Source: Auricularia sp. M13
Taxonomy: Eukaryota; Basidiomycota; Agaricomycetes; Auriculariales; Auriculariaceae
Assembly (NCBI GenBank): GCA_037042915.1
Contig: CM073193.1
Span: 2,542,001 to 2,606,000 of the forward strand
Length of the DNA stretch: 64,000 nucleotides
Reading direction: 5' to 3'
Shown in pieces: positions 59,436-64,000 of the stretch (its first letter is position 1; the number at the start of each line of letters is the position of its first letter). The position numbers were made by a program, and so were the translations under genes. The notes under the pieces were generated by a model. That model did not search any database. It was not told the DNA's origin and saw only the letters and a program-made list of their open reading frames with translations.

Positions 59436-59941
59436 CTACTCCGCGGGATAGTTGCTAATGGTTATTTCGTGAGAAACCAGCGATGCTACGTCAACTGAAA
59501 GGTGGCCTTGCTTGACGACAACCTGTCCGTAGGCGACGGAGGAATACGCGCTTTGTGCAACGTCAATGATAGGCGGCAGTGTAGAAATCAGACTGCTGAA
59601 GTCTAAAACCATAGGGTCTTCAAGCCTATGAGTTTGGTTTGGGATACAATAAATGCAAGTGTCCTTGATGACCTTGACCCTGGGATACCGCTGCGGAGAA
59701 GCCCGGCCTCCCTCAAGGAAGAACCCACACACCGAGTCTAGGGCTTTAGAATTTGCAAAGCATTTATAAGAGAATACAGCAGACAACTCAGCAGTCTCAG
59801 ATAGTTTGCCAGCGTTGGGATGCTTCTCTGTCAGGTGTAGGATTTCCCACCAGACCAAGGGCTGCATCAAGATTTCTAAAGCTTGATAATTGATTTTCAA
59901 TGCTCGTCGAAAGATGTATTGAGTGGATTCAGGCATCATTG
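59436..59941 (-). CDS. Unrecognised open frame upstream of ERG6
   Basis: The open frame runs from 60236 to 59436, but its upstream part is antisense to the ERG6 promoter and first intron. A start at MMPESTQYIFRRALKINYQ (59941) is more likely. It continues LVWWEILHLTEKHPNAGK, DSVCGFFLEGGRASPQRYP and VLDFSSLISTLPPIIDVAQ. No domain known. It could be the last exon of a larger gene. Confidence 0.35.
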
Positions 59942-60111
59942 CAATTTTCTCACAGGGCGCTGGGCTGGCCAATGGTACAATTTGAAATTCCGCCGATACG
60001 CGGAGCCGGAACGTCCTTTCTCCGTTTACATCCGCCCGCGTAAAATCGTGCCATGGCGCCAGGCATAAAAGTCGGACGACGGCTGTCCACGGCGCTCTCA
60101 CCTCCTCTGCC

Positions 60112-61560
60112 ATGTCCGGTGAGTACTGCTTCCCTGCCTGGCGGCCATTGCTGCTTGTGCTTTTGCCTTGTGTGATGAAAACTTCTACACCCTCGACGCG
60201 CTCGCGCACTGGGTCGTTTTCCTTCGGGAATCCCATTCAAGTCCCTGACTCTTTCCTTTCGCTCTGTCTTATGCACGCGTTCTAGTCGGATTACTGACCA
60301 GCTGTGACCTGCAGCCTCCAACGCCGACGGCCGCGTGAACTCGCGCATTGCCAACTACACCGGGTTCTGGCAAGAAGAGTCGCACAAGGACGGCAAGGAG
60401 CACACCGATAACCGTCTGGCCAACTACACCGATGTCATCAACGGTGCGCTCGCAAGTTTTTTTTGCTCGCAGCTCTTGGCCGACGCTGAACTTTTTTCAA
60501 CAAAGGTTACTACGATGGCGCGACCGAGCTCTACGAGTACGCCTGGTCCCAGAGCTTCCATTTCTCCCGGTTCTACAAGGGCGAGGGCTTCTCCCAGTCG
60601 GTGAGCACCCACCCAGCCAGATTCCGCGCGCGTGCGCGGGGCGATTCGCGGGCTGTGCTGACCTGTCGATCTTTTCTCCAGATCGCGCGGCACGAGCACT
60701 ACCTGGCCGCGCAGATGGGCCTGAAGCCCGGCATGCGCGTGCTGGACGTCGGCTGCGGCGTCGGCGGGCCCGCGCGCGAGATCGCGCAGTTCACGGACTG
60801 CACCATCGTCGGCGTGAACAACAACGACTTCCAGATCGGGCGCGCGCGCAAGTACACCGCGCGCGCGGGGCTCTCGGACCGCGTGAGCTTCGCCAAGGGC
60901 GACTTCATGAAGCTCGTCGAGCAGTTCGGCGAGAACAGCTTCGACGCGGTGTACGCCATCGAGGCCACCGTCCACGCGCCGTCGTGGGAGGGCGTCTACG
61001 GCCAGATCCTCAAGGTGCTCAAGCCGGGAGGTGTCGTAAGTCTGGTTCACTGCACGTTCTGTTGGCTTTTCTGTTTGGCTCAAGAAGTTTTTGTTTGACA
61101 GTTCGGCGTGTACGAATGGTGCATGACCGACCGCTGGGACCCGGCCATCCCGCTCCACAAGTCGGTCGCGCATGGCATTGAGGTCGGCGACGGCATCCCG
61201 GAGATGCGCACCATCGCGCAGTGCAGAGAGGCCATTCGGGCTGTCGGCTTCCAGGTCGAGCTCGAGGAAGACCTGGCGGATCGCCCGGACCAGATTCCGT
61301 GGTACTACCCACTCGAGGGCGACATCCGGAAGGCGCAGACGTTCTGGGATTACTTTACCGTTTGGCGCATGAGCTGGAGCGGCAAGATCGTCACGCACCA
61401 CGGGCTGCGGTTCCTCGAGGCGGTTGGGATGGTGCCCAAGGGCACATGGGAGGTCGGCGAGACGCTCAAGCTCGCTGGTGATGCGCTCGTCAAGGGCGGG
61501 CAGCTGAAGCTCTTCACGCCGATGTTCCTCGTCATCGCGCGCAAGCCCACTTCAGCATAA
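60112..61560 (+). CDS. ERG6: Sterol 24-C-methyltransferase (ergosterol biosynthesis)
   Basis: It transfers a methyl group from S-adenosylmethionine to C-24 of zymosterol or lanosterol. The first coding exon is 7 nt (ATG TCC G), followed by a 196-nt intron. Then [20 protein letters not shown], the sterol-binding [20 protein letters not shown] and the SAM motif [53 protein letters not shown] and [20 protein letters not shown] follow, then the C-terminal domain to [15 protein letters not shown]. Five exons, all joins in frame. A TATA-like CATAAAAG lies 49 bp upstream. Confidence 0.95.
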
Positions 61561-61742
61561 AAAGCTTTCTTGGTTTTGTCCGTCTCGTATTTCCCAGTTC
61601 TCCCGGATTCCTTCCGTCCAGACGTTCGTTACACTATATCATTAAATATAGAGCACTTGCTACACACACGTCCCCTGGACCTACACGGATATCGATAGTA
61701 CACGAAGAAAGACCCGTAAAAGAAAGGAATCACGGAGGGCCG
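61561..61742. other. Convergent 3' region of ERG6 and the forkhead-like gene
   Basis: About 180 bp holding both 3' UTRs. Confidence 0.5.
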
Positions 61743-62706
61743 TTACCGCTCGCCCGTGCCGGTACCGAGCAGGAGGGCGTCCATCTCTGCGCGGAATCGG
61801 CGATATGCATCGCGCAGGGCGTCCATGGAGTTGTCTTCGCGGCACGCGTTGTCGACGTCGCGCTGGAAGCTGCTGGCGAGGCCGCGGATGGCGGTGGGGA
61901 CGTGGAGCGGCGGCGGGCGCGTCGCCGGGAGGATCATGGGCAAGGGAAGCGGCAGCGGCATGGGCATGGGCATGGGCATATGGCGTTCGGGTTTGGGTGG
62001 CGGCTGGGTGGCGTGTTCGTCGTGGGTGGCACTATGTGCTGCGGGCGTGGGCTCTGCGGCGGAGACGATGGTCGACGACTGCGAGGGCGAGGCGACGTCC
62101 AACTGCGGCTGGGAGTCGTCCGGGTGCTCGTCCGGCGGGAGGGTCACGGGGACGGGCAGCATGCCCCTGCCGGCGAGCAGGTCGGCGACGGACATGACGT
62201 TGGGCGACTCGTCGTCGTCGTACTGGGCGGGCGAGTGCGAGCCGTCGTGGGAGTCGAGACGCTTGCGCTTGCGGATGGGCCTGTTGTCGGCGGCATCGTC
62301 CTTTGCGACGACGCGCCAGAAGGAGGCGCGCTTGGCGCAGGGCTTTGCGACCTTTTGGAACTGGCTGGACGTCGAGAGGCAGTTGCGGACCCGGTTCTAA
62401 TGCGGGCAAAGCGACGGGCACAACAGAGCATTAACAACTCGCGAACAGTGAGCACCAGGGATCATCCGTGCGCACCTGCCACACGGAGGGCTCGGAGTGG
62501 ACGCGGAAGTACGGGTAGCGCGCTCTGAGCTCGATGTAGAGCTCCTGGACGTCCATCTGCTGGTACGGCGACGAGAGGATGATCTCCTCCAGGATGGCCG
62601 GCATGGGCACCTTGGGCTTGTCGTAGTCCTCGAACGTCGCCGCCGACGTCGACGGCGCCGCCTCGCTGCCCGCGGCGGGCTGGAACGCGTCCCGGATGAC
62701 GGACAT
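61743..62706 (-). CDS. Forkhead-like winged-helix protein
   Basis: From MSVIRDAFQPAAG the domain reads AILEEIILSSPYQQMDVQEL, YIELRARYPYFRVHSEPSVW, then, across an intron (about 62395-62475), NRVRNCLSTSSQFQKVAKPC and RASFWRV. This matches the forkhead order (AI..S....ltl..iY..i...ypyfr....WqNsiRh.Ls....F.kv......fW.). The second half has a nuclear-signal-like IRKRKRLDSHDG, an acidic-Ser stretch, the odd run MPMPMPMPLPLPLPM, and a final helix. About 290 residues, short for a forkhead factor. Its start codon overlaps that of the divergent gene. Confidence 0.65.
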
Positions 62707-63860
62707 GGCTGCCAGCGGGCACTCGGACTCGGAGAGCGACGACAACGACCTGAAGGAAGCCTCCGGTCCGCGCCCGGCTGCTGTGATGGAGACTTCCTTT
62801 ACCAACATCAATGTAAGCCGAGCTTTTTCTTACTTTTTCTACTTACTTTTACTTACTTTTACTTACTTACTTTCCATGCCACACCGCAAAGGACCCCGCG
62901 GGAGTCAAGGCCCTGCTCGAGCAGCTCAGAGCGAGCGACTCCTGGCAGTCCCTGGCGACGACCTTGAGCCCTGAACCGACCGCAGCGCCGACCGCCGAAC
63001 CCCTGCGCCGCCGCCGTCCTCCAGCCACATCAGCGCTCTATTGTCCCAGCTCCAAAACCCAGTCCCCGCTCCCGCCCAGCCCCATGTGCCGCCCCAACCC
63101 GCCCCAGTAGCTGCTGCTCCCCCGCGCTCGGCGCTGAAGATGGACGTGCGGCACATGTCGTTCCAGCAGGCGCTCCCGCACCTCAGCCGCATCGCCGAGG
63201 ACGACCGCGTCCGCCAGGCTCTCACGCGCGTGCGTGCTGCATTGTTGCGTCCGCTGGCGAATACTTATATCCTACGCGCAGATACGCGACGAGCAGCGCG
63301 CGCTCGAGCGCAGCCTCGCCGACCAGCGGGCCGCCCTCGTGACGGCAGCAACAGAACAAGGTCGAGAACGACCGCAAAATGTACGCACGCCCCCTTTGCC
63401 TCCCGCCGTCTTACGTCTTAAGCGTTCGCTCGCAGGGCGAGGATCACCGGTGGCAATGGCATATCTCAATGGGCCGCCCAGGCGCGTGCATTTCCAGGCT
63501 AACGCGAATGCAATTCAGACTCTGACCCGACCCTGACTGCAGTCGCTCAACAGCAAGTTTGAGAAGGAGCTCTTGGATTTCGACCGACAAACCGTGCTCA
63601 TGGCGTGGGACGGCCTTGTGGCAAAGCAGCAGGCCGAGCTGGAAAAACTGGGCGTGCCTACCATGTTCGTTACCGAGGCACCAGCGGATCGAGAGGTGGT
63701 TTTCTCCCTGTTGAGCGCATCTTATGATTGAATAACGATGTTTTTGAATATTAGAAACAATTACGCGTGATACAGGTGTGCCCAATGCTCTTTTCGTCAT
63801 TTTGCCTGTTAACCATTTTCGCAGGTGCTGGAAGGCATCCTGTGGTCCTCCGACGAATGA
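62696..63860 (+). CDS. Conserved basidiomycete-type coiled-coil protein of unknown function
   Basis: MTDMAASGHSDSESDDNDL opens an acidic N-terminus. After an intron, DPAGVKALLEQLRASDSWQS and a Pro-rich linker lead to LKMDVRHMSFQQALPHLSRI. A coiled coil (DEQRALERSLADQRAALVTA) follows, then SLNSKFEKELLDFDRQTVLM and AWDGLVAKQQAELEKLGVPT, ending VLEGILWSSDE at 63860. Six or more exons, the shortest being 21 nt (KQLRVIQ). I recall similar fungal proteins but no assigned function. A second in-frame ATG at 62705 is a possible start. Confidence 0.65.
62830..62874. repeat. (ACTT)n-type microsatellite in an intron
   Basis: Alternating TTACTTTT and TTACTTAC units within the first intron of the 62696-63860 gene. 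Confidence 0.7.
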
Positions 63861-64000
63861 AAGATGCCCTGCTCTTGCTTGTATTATCACCGTGCCACAA
63901 CGCCCATCTATTGACAGCATACACAATCCTAGACATCCGCACTTCTTGACCTCAGGTCGAAGGTGGCAAAATCAACACGTAATTGAGTTTTGCGCTCGCG

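Overview
The window is nuclear DNA of a filamentous basidiomycete, most likely a wood-decaying Agaricomycete. Genes are dense and on both strands. Most introns are 45-90 nt, with GTGCGT/GTACGT-type donors and CTRAY branch points. The gene set includes a CBM1-linked glucuronoyl esterase, a secreted DUF1680/GH127 protein, an ergosterol C-24 methyltransferase, a tyrosine-kinase-like protein of Agaricomycete type, and Tad1-like LINEs. The exact order or species is an inference I cannot settle from sequence alone.

Region 1-12600 is repeat-rich. A Tad1-type LINE on the minus strand runs from beyond the left edge to about 8.5 kb, with a gag-like ORF1 and an ORF2 carrying endonuclease, reverse transcriptase, RNase H-like and zinc-knuckle parts. 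ORF2 is split by a 499-bp non-autonomous hAT-type element with 14-bp perfect terminal repeats and an 8-bp target duplication. A 5'-truncated second LINE lies at 9.5-10.5 kb. It abuts an unrecognised Cys-containing gene whose last exon is duplicated downstream. A decayed copy of the COQ2 5' region follows at 12.3 kb.

Region 12700-31700 holds the CBM1-CE15 esterase, an SLC43/FMP42-like MFS transporter, a very large disordered Ser/Pro/Arg protein, COQ2 (ubiquinone biosynthesis), VFA1 (Vps4 partner), SFA1 (formaldehyde detoxification), an Atg37/ACBD5-like acyl-CoA-binding membrane protein and MTFP1 (mitochondrial fission).

Region 32400-46500 is mostly housekeeping: eIF2B-delta, the nuclear exoribonuclease RAT1/XRN2, a Q/S/P-rich protein, a Tyr/Gly/Ala-rich repeat protein, the ER-Golgi SNARE SEC22 and the Mpo1-like dioxygenase.

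Region 47000-64000 holds a small basic protein, the GH127-like enzyme, three small membrane-protein candidates, a C2H2 zinc-finger protein divergent from RPB8 across 63 bp, a degenerate kinase, ERG6, and a forkhead-like gene overlapping head-to-head with a conserved coiled-coil gene. The genes are mostly independent functions. I found no biosynthetic cluster, CRISPR, tRNA or rRNA. Several otherwise intact genes carry single-base frame changes, some in homopolymers, so part of the apparent damage may be assembly error.
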